Shown one piece after another: positions 36,671 to 46,153 of a stretch of DNA of 64,000 nt. Made by a program: the position numbers and the translations under genes. The stretch lies in the NCBI RefSeq assembly GCF_014652215.1, contig NZ_BMYJ01000004.1, positions 62,001 through 126,000 on the forward strand. Reading direction: 5' to 3'. Positions within the stretch are counted from its first letter, which is position 1, and the number at the start of each line of letters is the position of its first letter. The notes beneath the pieces were generated by a model. That model worked only from the letters and a program-made list of their open reading frames with translations. It did no database searches and was not told the DNA's origin. This stretch comes from Neogemmobacter tilapiae. Lineage in GTDB: Bacteria > Pseudomonadota > Alphaproteobacteria > Rhodobacterales > Rhodobacteraceae.

Positions 36671-37126
36671 ATGAACAGGGAGGCGAAGATGGCCGAATTG
36701 TCCGGGGGCTGCGCGCATGTGCATGTGACGGCGCTGCATGGGCCGATTGATAACCACATCTGTCACTGCAATGTCTGCAAAGGGGTGACGGGGCAGCAGA
36801 CAACGCATGTGGCGTTTTTCAACTATGGCGATCTGACGGTGGATCATCCGGAAAAGCTGGCGCGGCAGCCGTTCAACAAGGACAATCCGAATGGGCCGTT
36901 GGAGCTGTGCACCTGCGCCGATTGCGGGGCGGCGATTATGCTGGACGACAAGCAGAAGCGCATCCGCGTGGCGGTGCCGAATGTGATGGGCTATGACGTG
37001 GCGGGTTTTCCGGCGGCGAGTTACCACGCGTTTTATGACGCGTCGAAGGGCTATGCGAAGCCGGACGATGGGCGGCCAGTCTATGAGGGGCTGCGGCCGG
37101 AGTTTGTTTGGCCGAAGGGGGGGTGA
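36671..37126 (+). CDS. GFA/CENP-V-family zinc protein
   Basis: 151 residues from ATG 36671, or 145 from ATG 36689; both have a GGGAGG-type site. It is a GFA-fold protein: SGGCAHVHV..., CHCNVCKGVTGQQTTHVAFF, and CTCADCGAAIML give the cysteine pattern that binds zinc. Relatives bind S-hydroxymethylglutathione (Gfa), but many have other or unknown substrates. The first cysteine pair is incomplete (GGCAHVH instead of GSCHCG), so activity as in Gfa is uncertain. It interrupts the spc gene order. Confidence 0.8.
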   Translation: MNREAKMAELSGGCAHVHVTALHGPIDNHICHCNVCKGVTGQQTTHVAFFNYGDLTVDHPEKLARQPFNKDNPNGPLELCTCADCGAAIMLDDKQKRIRVAVPNVMGYDVAGFPAASYHAFYDASKGYAKPDDGRPVYEGLRPEFVWPKGG

Positions 37127-37188
37127 GGGGCGGTGTGGAGTCGGGGCGAGCCCAGACCTGCGCCAGATCGCGCCCCCCCCCCAATGCA

Positions 37189-37218
37189 AAACGGGGGCGA
37201 CTGGCGTCGCCCCCGTTT
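37189..37218. terminator. Bidirectional terminator between the GFA gene and the cold-shock gene
   Basis: 13-bp arms AAACGGGGGCGAC (37189-37201) and GTCGCCCCCGTTT (37206-37218) with a TGGC loop. The A and T ends serve both strands of the convergent gene pair. Confidence 0.8.
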
Positions 37219-37239
37219 CAAAGTCCGTCCGGTCGAGGC

Positions 37240-37446
37240 TTAGGCCAGCGACAGGTTCACAGCCGATTCGCGGCCGTTGCGGTCGGCTTCGACGTCGAAG
37301 GTGACGGCTTGGCCGTCATTCAGCTGGCGGATGCCGGCGCGTTCCAGAGCGGTGATGTGGACGAAAACGTCCTTGCTGCCGCCGGTCGGGGCGATAAAGC
37401 CGAAGCCTTTGGTGGTGTTGAACCATTTCACGGTGCCAGTGGCCAT
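37240..37446 (-). CDS. cspA: Cold-shock domain protein
   Basis: A 68-residue single cold-shock domain: [17 protein letters not shown] (RNP1) and [14 protein letters not shown] (RNP2). It would bind single-stranded RNA and melt secondary structure. It is on the minus strand inside the ribosomal cluster. A 5' leader of over 100 bases lies upstream; in other bacteria such leaders act as temperature switches, but that is not established here. ATG 37446 is preceded by CAGGAGACA. Confidence 0.93.
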   Translation of the reverse strand: MATGTVKWFNTTKGFGFIAPTGGSKDVFVHITALERAGIRQLNDGQAVTFDVEADRNGRESAVNLSLA

Positions 37447-37749
37447 CGTGTTGTCTCCTGTAAAATGCCACCCACAGGATTGCGGTGGCCCGGCCAGTGT
37501 CGTCAGAGTCGCAACTGAAGCCGTGAGGAGACAGGAGGTCGAAAGAAGAATCTAAGCAAGGCTCATGTAGGTGGATTGGCTGCGATAAACAAGGCGCATT
37601 CGGTGGGGGACTTCGCGCAAGGAGTGGCTTGAAGGCTGTGGGGCTTTCCCCTATACGCCCCCGGTGGCCTTGCGTCACAGAATCATCAAAAAATGCCGTG
37701 TTGGCCCCATCCGTCGCAGGTAGGGTCGTTCCGGCCAAGGAGTTGCGAC
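37447..37749. other. 303-bp divergent gap between cspA and rplO
   Basis: It holds the promoter and leader of cspA on the minus strand and a probable new promoter for the rplO-secY half of the spc operon on the plus strand. CCACC (37470-37474) and GGTGG (37484-37488) can form a small stem in the cspA leader region. No clear palindromic operator or gene was seen. Confidence 0.5.
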
Positions 37750-38229
37750 ATGAAACTGCATGAACTTTCCGACAATCCCGGCGCCGCCAAAAAGCAAAAA
37801 CGCGTGGCGCGCGGTCCGGGCTCGGGCAAGGGCAAAACCGCTGGCCGCGGGATCAAGGGTCAGAAATCGCGTTCGGGCGTCGCTTTGGGCGGCTATGAAG
37901 GCGGTCAGATGCCGTTGTATCGCCGCCTGCCGAAGCGCGGCTTTAACAAGCCGAACCGCAAGGAATATGCGGTGGTGAACCTGGGCCTGATCCAGAAATT
38001 CATCGACGCAGGCAAGCTGGACGCGAAAGTGGAAATCACGGATGCGATCCTGGTGTCCTCGGGCCTGACCTCGCATCCGCGCGATGGTGTGCGGGTTCTG
38101 GGCAAGGGCGAACTGACGTCGAAAATTACGCTGAACGTGACGGGTGCTTCGGCTGGGGCCATCGAAATGGTGGAAAAAGCCGGTGGCAAGCTGACCGTGA
38201 AGGCACCGCTGGCGCCGAAGGGCGAATAA
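37750..38229 (+). CDS. rplO: 50S ribosomal protein L15
   Basis: 159 residues: [34 protein letters not shown] and [19 protein letters not shown] are L15 signatures, given here in part. It is a late 50S assembly protein. CAAGGAG precedes the ATG. It begins the second half of the split spc cluster and would need its own promoter in the cspA-rplO gap. Confidence 0.97.
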   Translation: MKLHELSDNPGAAKKQKRVARGPGSGKGKTAGRGIKGQKSRSGVALGGYEGGQMPLYRRLPKRGFNKPNRKEYAVVNLGLIQKFIDAGKLDAKVEITDAILVSSGLTSHPRDGVRVLGKGELTSKITLNVTGASAGAIEMVEKAGGKLTVKAPLAPKGE

Positions 38230-38276
38230 CGCTTGTGAGCGGGCTTTTGACCGCTTACATGAACTAAAGTTTTCCT

Positions 38277-38309
38277 GCGCCGCCAACCGGAAGACCGGCT
38301 TGGCGGCGC
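38277..38309 (+). promoter_or_regulatory. Strong hairpin between rplO and secY
   Basis: Arms GCGCCGCCAACCGG (38277-38290) and CCGGcTTGGCGGCGC (38295-38309) with an AAGA tetraloop and one bulged C. There is no T-run. The position before secY suggests partial attenuation or an mRNA-processing or stability element. Confidence 0.55.
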
Positions 38310-38332
38310 TGTCATGAAAGAGACGTTGCATC

Positions 38333-39694
38333 ATGGCTTCAGCTGCCGAACAAATGGCCGCAAACCTCAGCTGGGGGGCGCTTGGCAAAGCGACCGAGCT
38401 GAAACAGCGCATCTGGTTCACCATTGGTCTTTTGATCATCTATCGGTTGGGGACGTATATCCCGGTGCCGGGGATTGATGGCACGGCGCTGCGGAACTTC
38501 GTGGCGGATGTGAGCGGCGGCTTGGGGGGCATGCTGGCCATGTTCACCGGGGGTGCGCTGACGCGGATGGGGATCTTTGCGCTGGGGATCATGCCCTATA
38601 TCAGCGCGTCGATCATCGTGCAGTTGCTGACATCGATGATCCCGGCCTGGGAGAACCTAAAGAAAGAGGGCGAACAGGGGCGGAAAAAGATCAACCAGTA
38701 CACGCGCTATGGCACGGTGCTGCTGGGGACGTTCCAAGCTTACGGCTTGGCCGTGGGGATGGAAGCGCAGGGTCTGGCGCATGATCCGGGGATTTTCTTT
38801 ATCGCGGGTGTGATGATCACGCTGGTCGGGGGCACGATGTTCCTGATGTGGCTGGGTGAGCAGATCACGGCGCGGGGCATCGGCAACGGCATTTCGCTGA
38901 TCATCTTTGTGGGGATCGTGGCGGAAATTCCGGCGGCTTTGGTGCAGTTCCTGAGCCAAGGGCGTTCGGGGGCGATTTCGCCGGCGGTGATCGTGGGCGT
39001 CTTTGTGATGGTGGTCGTGGTGATGGCCTTTGTGGTCTTTATGGAGCGGGCGCTGCGGAAGATTCACATCCAATATCCGCGCCGTCAGGTGGGGATGAAG
39101 TTCTATGATGCGAACTCGTCGAATCTGCCGATCAAGGTGAACCCGGCAGGGGTTATCCCGGCGATCTTTGCGTCGTCCTTGCTGCTGCTGCCGACGACGA
39201 TTGCGACCTTTTCGGACACGACGACAAGCCCGATCCTGTCGACGATCATGGCCTATCTGGGGCCGGGGCAGATCTTGCATCTGGCGTTCTTTGCCGGGCT
39301 GATCATCTTCTTCTCGTATTTCTACACGCACAACGTCAGCTTCAAGACCGAAGAAGTGGCGGACAACCTGCAAAAGCAAAGCGGGTTCGTGCCGGGGATC
39401 AAGCCGGGCAAGAAGACCGAAGAATATCTGCGCTATGTGGTGGACCGGGTTCTGGTGGTGGGTTCGGGCTATCTGGCGCTGGTCTGTCTGCTGCCGGAAA
39501 TTCTGCGGACCGAACTGGGCATTCCGTTCTACTTTGGTGGGACTTCCGTTCTGATCGTGGTGAGTGTGACGATGGACACGATCAACCAGGTTCAGTCGCA
39601 TATGCTGGCGCATCAGTATGAAGGTCTGATCGAACGGTCGCAATTGCGGGGACGGAAGCGGACGACGGGCAGCAAGACGCCGACACGGCGCTAG
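38333..39694 (+). CDS. secY: Preprotein translocase subunit SecY
   Basis: 453 residues with ten membrane segments. LKQRIWFTIGLLIIYRLGTYIPVPGID opens the protein; ALGIMPYISASIIVQLL, GIGNGISLIIFVGI and LPEILRTELGIPFYFGGTSVLIVV are family blocks. It is the channel of the SecYEG translocon in the cytoplasmic membrane. The C-terminal cytoplasmic tail is basic (RGRKRTTGSKTPTRR). adk follows after 24 bp. Confidence 0.97.
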   Translation: MASAAEQMAANLSWGALGKATELKQRIWFTIGLLIIYRLGTYIPVPGIDGTALRNFVADVSGGLGGMLAMFTGGALTRMGIFALGIMPYISASIIVQLLTSMIPAWENLKKEGEQGRKKINQYTRYGTVLLGTFQAYGLAVGMEAQGLAHDPGIFFIAGVMITLVGGTMFLMWLGEQITARGIGNGISLIIFVGIVAEIPAALVQFLSQGRSGAISPAVIVGVFVMVVVVMAFVVFMERALRKIHIQYPRRQVGMKFYDANSSNLPIKVNPAGVIPAIFASSLLLLPTTIATFSDTTTSPILSTIMAYLGPGQILHLAFFAGLIIFFSYFYTHNVSFKTEEVADNLQKQSGFVPGIKPGKKTEEYLRYVVDRVLVVGSGYLALVCLLPEILRTELGIPFYFGGTSVLIVVSVTMDTINQVQSHMLAHQYEGLIERSQLRGRKRTTGSKTPTRR

Positions 39695-39718
39695 CAACGA
39701 CAGGGACGAGGATAGGTC

Positions 39719-40300
39719 GTGGTGAACATCATTCTGCTGGGTCCGCCCGGCGCAGGGAAGGGGACGCAGGCGAAGAAACTGGTGGACGAACGGGCGATGG
39801 TCCAATTGTCCACCGGGGACATGCTGCGGGAAGCGAAATCGAGCGGCACCGAAATGGGCCGCAGGGTGGCCGAGGTGATGGACAAGGGCCATCTGGTGAC
39901 CGATGAGATCGTGATTGGCCTGATCGAGGAAAAACTGGCCCAGGGCGGGTCGGGCTTTATCTTTGACGGCTTTCCCCGGACGCTGAAACAGGCGGATGCC
40001 CTGGGCGAACTGCTGGCCCGCAAAGGGCAAAAGCTGGATGCCGTGATCGAACTGGTGGTGGATGACGAGGCTTTGGTGGCACGGATCGTGCGGCGGGCCG
40101 AAGAATCGGCGGCGGCTGGGCAGCCCGTGCGGGCGGATGACAATCCGGAAGTCTTTGCGGGGCGTCTGCGGGAATATTACAAGAAAACCGCGCCGCTGAC
40201 GGGCTATTACTATGCCAAGGGTGACCTGCGGCAGGTGGACGGCATGGCCTCGATGGCAGAAGTCGGCGAGGCCATTGCGAAAGTTCTTGACAGAACCTGA
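39719..40300 (+). CDS. adk: Adenylate kinase, short form
   Basis: 193 residues: P-loop [14 protein letters not shown] (8-21), STGDMLREA, and [14 protein letters not shown] are the AMP/ATP sites. The lid is short, without the zinc-binding cysteines of the long type, as usual in alphaproteobacteria. It converts ATP and AMP to two ADP. The start is GTG 39719 or GTG 39722; GACGAGGATAGG precedes them. It closes the secY unit. Confidence 0.95.
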   Translation: MVNIILLGPPGAGKGTQAKKLVDERAMVQLSTGDMLREAKSSGTEMGRRVAEVMDKGHLVTDEIVIGLIEEKLAQGGSGFIFDGFPRTLKQADALGELLARKGQKLDAVIELVVDDEALVARIVRRAEESAAAGQPVRADDNPEVFAGRLREYYKKTAPLTGYYYAKGDLRQVDGMASMAEVGEAIAKVLDRT

Positions 40301-40398
40301 AAGCAACGCGCGGACGCTTGACGCATGGGGGAAAACCCCTTAATGCACGGCGTCCCGCAAGGGAATCGCCCCTCACATCGTGAACTGGCGGAAGAAGC

Positions 40399-40451
40399 GC
40401 AACGGGCCTGCCCGTTGCAGTTGTGAAAAAAGGTTCCGGCATCACGGAACC
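40399..40451 (+). promoter_or_regulatory. Two adjacent hairpins in the rpsM leader
   Basis: GCAACGGGC/GCCCGTTGC (40399-40418, 2-base loop) followed by AGTTGTGAAAAAA, then GGTTCCG/CGGAACC (40432-40451). They occupy the 172-bp gap between adk and rpsM. The second ends 21 bases before the rpsM GTG and could be a ribosomal-protein-responsive leader; this is inference. Confidence 0.5.
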
Positions 40452-40472
40452 GCAACATGAAGGAATACACGC

Positions 40473-40841
40473 GTGGCACGTATTGCTGGCGTTAACATCC
40501 CGACGGCGAAGCGGGTTCCCATCGCCCTTCAGTATATTGCTGGTATCGGTCCGCATAACGCCGAACTGATCTGCGAATCGGTCGGTATCGACCGGGCCCG
40601 TCGGGTCAACCAGTTGTCGGATGCCGAAGTCCTGGCGATCCGCGAATATATTGACGCAAACCTGACCGTCGAAGGCGACCTGCGCCGCGAAGTCAGCATG
40701 AACGTCAAGCGTCTGATGGACCTGGGCTGCTATCGCGGTCTGCGTCATCGCCGCAACCTGCCTGTCCGCGGTCAGCGCACGCATACCAACGCACGGACCC
40801 GCAAAGGCCCGGCGAAGGCTATTGCCGGCAAGAAGAAATAA
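40473..40841 (+). CDS. rpsM: 30S ribosomal protein S13
   Basis: 122 residues from GTG 40473: [25 protein letters not shown] and the C-terminal [26 protein letters not shown], given in part. It forms bridges to the 50S subunit and contacts P-site tRNA. GAAGGAA precedes the GTG. First gene of the alpha cluster. Confidence 0.97.
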   Translation: MARIAGVNIPTAKRVPIALQYIAGIGPHNAELICESVGIDRARRVNQLSDAEVLAIREYIDANLTVEGDLRREVSMNVKRLMDLGCYRGLRHRRNLPVRGQRTHTNARTRKGPAKAIAGKKK

Positions 40842-40853
40842 GGGGACGGGACA

Positions 40854-41243
40854 ATGGCACGCGATAAAACTCGGACCAAAAAGAAAGAACGCAAGAACAT
40901 TGCCGCTGGCGTGGCACATGTGAATTCGTCGTTCAACAACACGAAAATCCTGATCTCGGACGTTCAGGGCAATGCCATTTCCTGGTCGTCGGCCGGGACC
41001 ATGGGCTTTAAGGGTTCGCGGAAATCGACCCCCTATGCCGCCCAGATGGCCGCCGAAGACGCTGGCCGCAAGGCCCAGGAACATGGCGTGAAAACGCTGG
41101 AAGTTGAAGTTCAAGGCCCGGGTTCGGGCCGTGAATCGGCGCTGCGCGCGCTGGCGGCTGTTGGTTTCAACATCTCGTCCATCCGCGACGTGACGCCTTT
41201 GGCGCACAACGGCTGCCGTCCGCCCAAGCGTCGGCGCGTCTGA
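40854..41243 (+). CDS. rpsK: 30S ribosomal protein S11
   Basis: 129 residues: [42 protein letters not shown] and the C-terminal [17 protein letters not shown], given in part. It sits on the 30S platform. The usual rpsD does not follow, as is normal in alphaproteobacteria. A terminator-like hairpin lies after it. Confidence 0.97.
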   Translation: MARDKTRTKKKERKNIAAGVAHVNSSFNNTKILISDVQGNAISWSSAGTMGFKGSRKSTPYAAQMAAEDAGRKAQEHGVKTLEVEVQGPGSGRESALRALAAVGFNISSIRDVTPLAHNGCRPPKRRRV

Positions 41244-41258
41244 TTTGACTGTATTGAC

Positions 41259-41292
41259 CCGGGCCCTGCGGCAATCCGCATGGCCCGGTTTT
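41259..41292 (+). terminator. Terminator between rpsK and rpoA
   Basis: Arms CCGGGCC-TGCGG (41259-41271) and CCGCA-GGCCCGG (41276-41288) with a CAAT loop, followed by TTTT. It would limit read-through into rpoA, which begins 72 bases later, so rpoA may also have its own promoter. Confidence 0.7.
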
Positions 41293-41363
41293 CGCTATTT
41301 CTGAACCTCGGACGTCACTTACCTAGTGGACATGGGGCAGGTGACAAGAATGGAGGCTGAAGC

Positions 41364-42380
41364 ATGATCCATAAGAACTGGGCCGAACTGATCAAGCCGT
41401 CGCAACTGGTGGTGAAACCGGGGCCGGACGCCGCACGGACGGCAACGGTCATTGCCGAACCGCTGGAGCGGGGCTTCGGCCTGACGCTGGGCAACGCGCT
41501 GCGTCGCGTGCTGATGGGCAGCCTGCAAGGCGCTGCGATCACCAGCGTGCAGATTGACAACGTTCTGCATGAATTTTCCAGCGTGGCGGGCGTTCGTGAA
41601 GACGTGACCGACATCGTGCTGAACCTGAAGGGCGTTTCGCTGAAGATGGAAGTCGAAGGGCCGAAGCGCCTGTCGATTTCGGCGAAAGGTCCGGGCGTTG
41701 TGACGGCGGGCGACATCAGCGAAACGAACGGGATCGAGGTTCTGAACAAGGACCATGTGATCTGCCATCTGGACGATGGGGCGGATGTGTTCATGGAACT
41801 GACGGTTTCGACCGGCAAGGGCTATGTCAGCGCTGAAAAGAACCGTCCGGAAGATGCGCCGATTGGGTTGATGCCGATCGATGCGATCTATTCGCCGGTG
41901 AAAAAGGTAAGCTATGAAGTGCAGCCGACCCGTGAGGGGCAGGTGCTGGACTATGACAAGCTGACGATGAAGATCGAAACGAATGGCGCGCTGACGCCGG
42001 AGGATGCTGTGGCCTATGCGGCGCGGATTCTTCAGGATCAGCTGGCTGTGTTCGTGAACTTTGACGAGCCGGAAGCGGCGCATCGGCATGACGCGGACGA
42101 CGGGTTGGAGTTCAACCCGCTGCTGCTGAAGAAGGTGGACGAGCTGGAACTGTCGGTGCGTTCGGCAAACTGCCTGAAGAACGACAACATCGTTTATATC
42201 GGCGATCTGATCCAGAAGACCGAAGCGGAAATGCTGCGGACGCCGAACTTTGGGCGGAAGTCGCTGAACGAGATCAAAGAAGTGCTGTCGGGCATGGGTC
42301 TGCATCTGGGTATGGATGTGGAAAACTGGCCGCCGGAAAACATCGAAGATCTGGCGAAGCGGTTCGAAGACCAGTTTTGA
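41364..42380 (+). CDS. rpoA: RNA polymerase alpha subunit
   Basis: 338 residues: N-terminal assembly domain with [23 protein letters not shown], then a linker, then the C-terminal domain [22 protein letters not shown] and [24 protein letters not shown], which contacts DNA UP elements and activators. Full family length. AGGAGGCTGA-type GGAGGC precedes ATG 41364. rplQ follows after 141 bp. Confidence 0.98.
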   Translation: MIHKNWAELIKPSQLVVKPGPDAARTATVIAEPLERGFGLTLGNALRRVLMGSLQGAAITSVQIDNVLHEFSSVAGVREDVTDIVLNLKGVSLKMEVEGPKRLSISAKGPGVVTAGDISETNGIEVLNKDHVICHLDDGADVFMELTVSTGKGYVSAEKNRPEDAPIGLMPIDAIYSPVKKVSYEVQPTREGQVLDYDKLTMKIETNGALTPEDAVAYAARILQDQLAVFVNFDEPEAAHRHDADDGLEFNPLLLKKVDELELSVRSANCLKNDNIVYIGDLIQKTEAEMLRTPNFGRKSLNEIKEVLSGMGLHLGMDVENWPPENIEDLAKRFEDQF

Positions 42381-42387
42381 GAATAGG

Positions 42388-42412
42388 TAGGATGGGCAAT
42401 CTGCCCATCTTC
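42388..42412. repeat. Intergenic palindrome TAGGATGGGCA...TGCCCATC between rpoA and rplQ
   Basis: 8-bp arms GATGGGCA (42391-42398) and TGCCCATC (42402-42409) with an ATC loop and TAG upstream. Close match to 30751-30774. Confidence 0.6.
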
Positions 42413-42521
42413 CACCAAATGCCCGGATGACCGGGGAACAACCGGGCCAAAAGCCCCAAGGTGAGCGGGACCAATCGTAGGCCCGCCGGACAAAGCAAAA
42501 CGACGTTGATAGGAGATACCC

Positions 42522-42938
42522 ATGCGTCACTCGAGCGGTTACCGCCGTCTGAACCGGACCCACGAACACCGCAAGGCGCTGTTCGCGAACATGGCGGGTT
42601 CGTTGATTGAACACGAGCAGATCAAGACGACCTTGCCGAAAGCCAAGGAACTGCGTCCGATCATCGAAAAGCTGATCACGCTGGCGAAACGCGGCGATCT
42701 GCATGCGCGGCGTCAGGCTGCGGCGCAGCTGAAGCAAGACCAGTATGTGGCCCGTCTGTTCGAAATCCTGGGGCCGCGTTACAAGGACCGTCAGGGCGGC
42801 TACGTGCGCGTTCTGAAAGCCGGTTTCCGTTATGGTGACATGGCGCCGATGGCGATCATCGAATTCGTGGACCGCGACACCAGCGCCAAGGGCGCGGCCG
42901 ACAAGGCGCGTGTGGCGGCTGAAGAAGTCGAAGGCTGA
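42522..42938 (+). CDS. rplQ: 50S ribosomal protein L17
   Basis: 138 residues: [32 protein letters not shown] and [33 protein letters not shown], given in part, are L17 signatures. TAGGAGATA precedes the ATG. Last gene of the alpha cluster, closed by a strong terminator at 42958. Confidence 0.97.
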   Translation: MRHSSGYRRLNRTHEHRKALFANMAGSLIEHEQIKTTLPKAKELRPIIEKLITLAKRGDLHARRQAAAQLKQDQYVARLFEILGPRYKDRQGGYVRVLKAGFRYGDMAPMAIIEFVDRDTSAKGAADKARVAAEEVEG

Positions 42939-42957
42939 TTGCTTTCGCAAGATTGTG

Positions 42958-42986
42958 AAAAGGCCCGGGTTTAGCCCGGGCCTTTT
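42958..42986 (+). terminator. Rho-independent terminator after rplQ
   Basis: Arms AAAAGGCCCGGG (42958-42969) and CCCGGGCCTTTT (42975-42986) with a TTTAG loop and a T-run. Confidence 0.9.
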
Positions 42987-43061
42987 GCATTGGGGCGGGG
43001 TTGCGCGGGGCAGGGGGGCAGCCCATATCTGGGCGCAAATTCCAGCCGAGAGGTCTGTTCG

Positions 43062-44432
43062 ATGCGTCTTGTCCTCGCGTTTTGTCTGTCGCTGTGGCCG
43101 CTGCCTCTGCTGGCGCAAGAGGTGCCGGAAAGTCAGGGGCAGATCACCCTGTCCTTTGCGCCGGTGGTGAAGATGGCAGCACCAGCGGTGGTGAACATCT
43201 ATGCGACGGTGGTGGTGCAGGATCGGGGGCCCTTTGCGGGCGATCCGTTCTTTCAAGATTTCTTTGGCAATATGCAGGGCTCGGCCCGGTTGGAAAACGC
43301 GCTGGGGTCGGGGGTGATTGTCGGGGCGGATGGGGTGGTGGTGTCGAACTATCACGTGATCGAAAACGCGACGGAAATCCGGGTGGTTCTGACCGACAAG
43401 CGGGAGTTTCAGGCCGAGGTTCTGCTGGCGGACAAGGACAGTGATCTGGCGGTGCTGAAACTGGCGGGGGCGGCGGATCTGCCGGTCTTGCCGTTGCGGG
43501 ACAGTGATACGCTGGAGGTGGGCGATCTGGTGCTGGCCATCGGGAACCCGTTCGGGGTGGGGCAAACGGTGTCGTCGGGGATCATTTCGGCGACGGCGCG
43601 GTCAGGATTGTCGATTGGGTCGGGTCGGGGGCTGTTCTTGCAGACGGACGCGGCGATCAATCCGGGCAATTCGGGTGGGGCCTTGGTGGATATGCAGGGG
43701 CAATTGGTGGGGATCAACACGGCGATCCTGTCGCGGGGGGGCGGGTCGAACGGGATCGGCTTTGCAATTCCGTCGAACCTGCTGCGGAGCTTTATCGACC
43801 AAGCGCAGGCGGGGGAAAGCCGGTTCCAGCGGCCTTGGGCGGGGATGACAGGGCAGCCGGTGGATGCGGCGCTGGCGGATGCTTTAGGGATGGTGCGGCC
43901 CGAGGGGATGGTGATTTCGGAACTGCATCCGGAAAGCCCTTTTGCCAAGGCGGGGCTGCGGCCGGGCGATGTGATCGTGTCCCTGAACAATCAGCCGGTG
44001 GGCAGCCCGCAAGAGGCGATTTTCCACATGTCGGCGGCGGGAATCGGGGCGATGGTGGATGTGGGCTATGTGCGGGAAGGCGCGGCGTTAGTCGCGTCGC
44101 TGACGCTGATCGCGCCGCCGGATGTGCCTGCGGCGGAACCGGCCACGGTGATGGGGGATGTCGCCTTGCAGGGGCTGACGGTGGCGCGGGTGAACCCGCG
44201 CGTGGCGGCGGATTTTGATCTGGAGGCGACGGCAGAGGGGGTGGTGGTGATCGCGCTTGAAAGCTATGCGGCGCGGTCGGGGTTGCGGCCGGGGGATGTG
44301 ATCGTGGCGATCAACGGCCTGCCGGTCGGCAGCCCGCAGGAGGTGCTGGCGGCGGCGGGACTGTCCAGCCGCCGGTGGGTGATTGATGTGGTGCGCGGCG
44401 GACAGCCGTTGCGGATCGGGTTTCGGTTTTAG
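43062..44432 (+). CDS. DegP/DegQ-family periplasmic serine protease
   Basis: 456 residues with a signal peptide (MRLVLAFCLSLWPLPLLAQE). The trypsin-like domain has a complete triad: His 98 in VVSNYHVIE, Asp 128 in DKDSDLAVLKL and Ser 204 in PGNSGGALVD. Two PDZ-type regions follow, each with a GLRPGDVIVSLN or GLRPGDVIVAIN block. It degrades or refolds damaged periplasmic proteins. ATG 43062 follows GAGAGG. Presence after rplQ is, from memory, common in this family of bacteria. Confidence 0.93.
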   Translation: MRLVLAFCLSLWPLPLLAQEVPESQGQITLSFAPVVKMAAPAVVNIYATVVVQDRGPFAGDPFFQDFFGNMQGSARLENALGSGVIVGADGVVVSNYHVIENATEIRVVLTDKREFQAEVLLADKDSDLAVLKLAGAADLPVLPLRDSDTLEVGDLVLAIGNPFGVGQTVSSGIISATARSGLSIGSGRGLFLQTDAAINPGNSGGALVDMQGQLVGINTAILSRGGGSNGIGFAIPSNLLRSFIDQAQAGESRFQRPWAGMTGQPVDAALADALGMVRPEGMVISELHPESPFAKAGLRPGDVIVSLNNQPVGSPQEAIFHMSAAGIGAMVDVGYVREGAALVASLTLIAPPDVPAAEPATVMGDVALQGLTVARVNPRVAADFDLEATAEGVVVIALESYAARSGLRPGDVIVAINGLPVGSPQEVLAAAGLSSRRWVIDVVRGGQPLRIGFRF

Positions 44433-44506
44433 GGCGGACAAATTCTTTGGCCGCGGTTGATTGATGCGCGAAGGGCCGTGTCCGGCCTTGGGGGGCGGCG
44501 GGCGCG

Positions 44507-44525
44507 GTCCGGCTGGTCGCCGGAC
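44507..44525. terminator. Hairpin between the protease gene and glpK
   Basis: 7-bp arms GTCCGGC (44507-44513) and GCCGGAC (44519-44525). It lies between the convergent protease and glpK genes, without a T-run. Nothing else is recognisable in this 135-bp gap. Confidence 0.4.
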
Positions 44526-44567
44526 GGGGCGTGTGATCAGCCTCAGTCCAACAAGCCGAGCAAGACG

Positions 44568-46052
44568 TCAAAATGCCATCGTGGCCTGCACGGCGCGTTG
44601 CCAGCGGGTATAACGGGCGTCGCGGGTGCTTTCGTCCATCTGCGGCGTGAAACGGCGGTCGAGGGCCCAGCTTTGGCTGAACTCCTCGGGTCCGCCACAA
44701 ACCCCGCTTTGCATCCCCGCCAGCCAAGCCGCCCCAAGGGCGGTGGTTTCCGTGACCTTGGGTCGGTCCACCGGGGCGCCCAGAATGTCGGACAGGAATT
44801 GCATCGTCCAATCGCTGGCGGTCATGCCGCCATCCACCCGCAACACCGCCTGCGCGCCGCCCGCCCAATCGGCCTGCATGGCGGCCCAAAGATCGCGGGT
44901 CTGAAAACCCACGCTTTCTAGGGCGGCTTTCGCAAATTCGGCGGGGCCGGAATTGCGGGTCAGGCCGAACACGGCCCCCCGGCAATCGGGTTGCCAATAG
45001 GGCGCGCCAAGGCCGGTGAAGGCGGGGACTAGGACAAGATCTTGGGCAGGGTCGGCCGCATCGGCAAGGCCCTGGGTTTCCCCCGCCGCGCGGATCACCT
45101 TTAACCCGTCGCGCAGCCATTGAACGACGGCCCCGGCGATGAAGATCGACCCTTCCAGCGCATAGGTGGGCTGGCCTTTCAGTTGATAGGCGATGGTGGT
45201 CAGCAAGCGGTTTTGTGAGGCGACGCGGGTTGTGCCAGTGTTGAGCAAAGCAAAGCAGCCCGTGCCGTAGGTGGCCTTCAGCATCCCCGGCGCGAAACAG
45301 GCTTGGCCGACGGTCGCCGCCTGCTGATCGCCCGCGACCCCGCGAATGGGGATGGCGCGGCCGAACAGATCGGGGCGGGTCAGGCCGAAATCATCGGCGC
45401 TGTCGCGGACCTGCGGCAGCATGGACAGGGGCACGCCCAGAGCCTTGCAAAGGTCGGCATCCCATGCGCCCCGGTCGATGTTGTAAAGCATGGTGCGGGC
45501 GGCGTTGGTGGCGTCGGTGGCATGGACGGTGCCAGCCGTCAGTTTCCAGATCAGCCAGGAATCCACGGTGCCAAAGGCGAGTTCACCGCGTTCGGCGCGG
45601 GCGCGGGCTCCGGCCACGTTGTCCAGAATCCAGCCAACCTTGGTGCCCGAGAAATAGGGGTCGAGCAAAAGCCCGGTGCGTTCGGTGACCATCGGCGCTA
45701 GGCCCTGTTCGGCCAGACGGGCGCAGATGGCGGCGGTGCGGCGGTCTTGCCAGACGATGGCGTTATAGACAGGCTCGCCCGTGGCGCGGTCCCAGACGAC
45801 CGTGGTTTCGCGCTGGTTGGTGATGCCGATGCAGGCGATGTCGGCCGCCGTCAGCCCCGCCTTTTCCAGCGCGGCGCGGGTGGTGGCGGCGACAGTGGCC
45901 CAAAGATCGGAAGGGTCATGTTCGACCCAGCCGGATTGGGGGAAATGCTGGGGGAATTCTTCCTGCGCGCTGGCGATGACCTTAAGGCCCGCGTCAAAGA
46001 CGATGGCGCGTGAGGATGTGGTCCCCTGATCAATGGCTAGGATATGGCCCAT
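44568..46052 (-). CDS. glpK: Glycerol kinase
   Basis: 494 residues: [20 protein letters not shown] is the phosphate-binding start, [29 protein letters not shown] (in part) follows, and [16 protein letters not shown] and DGGMTASDW complete the actin-like ATPase fold. It phosphorylates glycerol to glycerol-3-phosphate in the cytoplasm. It lies downstream of the glp transporter genes but after a terminator at 46110, so it may be transcribed at a lower level or from its own promoter. Confidence 0.97.
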   Translation of the reverse strand: MGHILAIDQGTTSSRAIVFDAGLKVIASAQEEFPQHFPQSGWVEHDPSDLWATVAATTRAALEKAGLTAADIACIGITNQRETTVVWDRATGEPVYNAIVWQDRRTAAICARLAEQGLAPMVTERTGLLLDPYFSGTKVGWILDNVAGARARAERGELAFGTVDSWLIWKLTAGTVHATDATNAARTMLYNIDRGAWDADLCKALGVPLSMLPQVRDSADDFGLTRPDLFGRAIPIRGVAGDQQAATVGQACFAPGMLKATYGTGCFALLNTGTTRVASQNRLLTTIAYQLKGQPTYALEGSIFIAGAVVQWLRDGLKVIRAAGETQGLADAADPAQDLVLVPAFTGLGAPYWQPDCRGAVFGLTRNSGPAEFAKAALESVGFQTRDLWAAMQADWAGGAQAVLRVDGGMTASDWTMQFLSDILGAPVDRPKVTETTALGAAWLAGMQSGVCGGPEEFSQSWALDRRFTPQMDESTRDARYTRWQRAVQATMAF

Positions 46053-46109
46053 CGTCCCCCCGAAATTCTGCCTGTGAACAGGCCCGCTTTAGGGCGCATT
46101 CAAAGACAG

Positions 46110-46139
46110 AAAAGCGGGCGAGGGAAGCCCCCCGCCCGC
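46110..46139 (-). terminator. Minus-strand terminator between glpV and glpK
   Basis: Read on the minus strand: GCGGGCG (from 46139) ... CGCCCGC (to 46114) followed by TTTT. It separates glpK from the transporter genes. Confidence 0.65.
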
Positions 46140-46153
46140 AAATCGCCCTTGGC

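Noticed and set aside
37141-37188. C-rich run (CGCCCCCCCCCC) near 37170-37182 as a possible functional element
   Set aside because: It is a simple homopolymer-like stretch next to a terminator and might be a sequencing-sensitive site; no structure or repeat supports a role.
38657-40306. Minus-strand open frame of 549 codons opposite secY and adk
   Set aside because: Its composition (Arg, His, Gln, Pro) is typical of the antisense frame of membrane-protein genes; no start signal or domain.
41319-43565. Long minus-strand open frame (748 codons) across rpoA and rplQ
   Set aside because: It is antisense to rpoA, rplQ and the protease start, has no recognisable domain, and reflects low stop frequency in GC-rich DNA.
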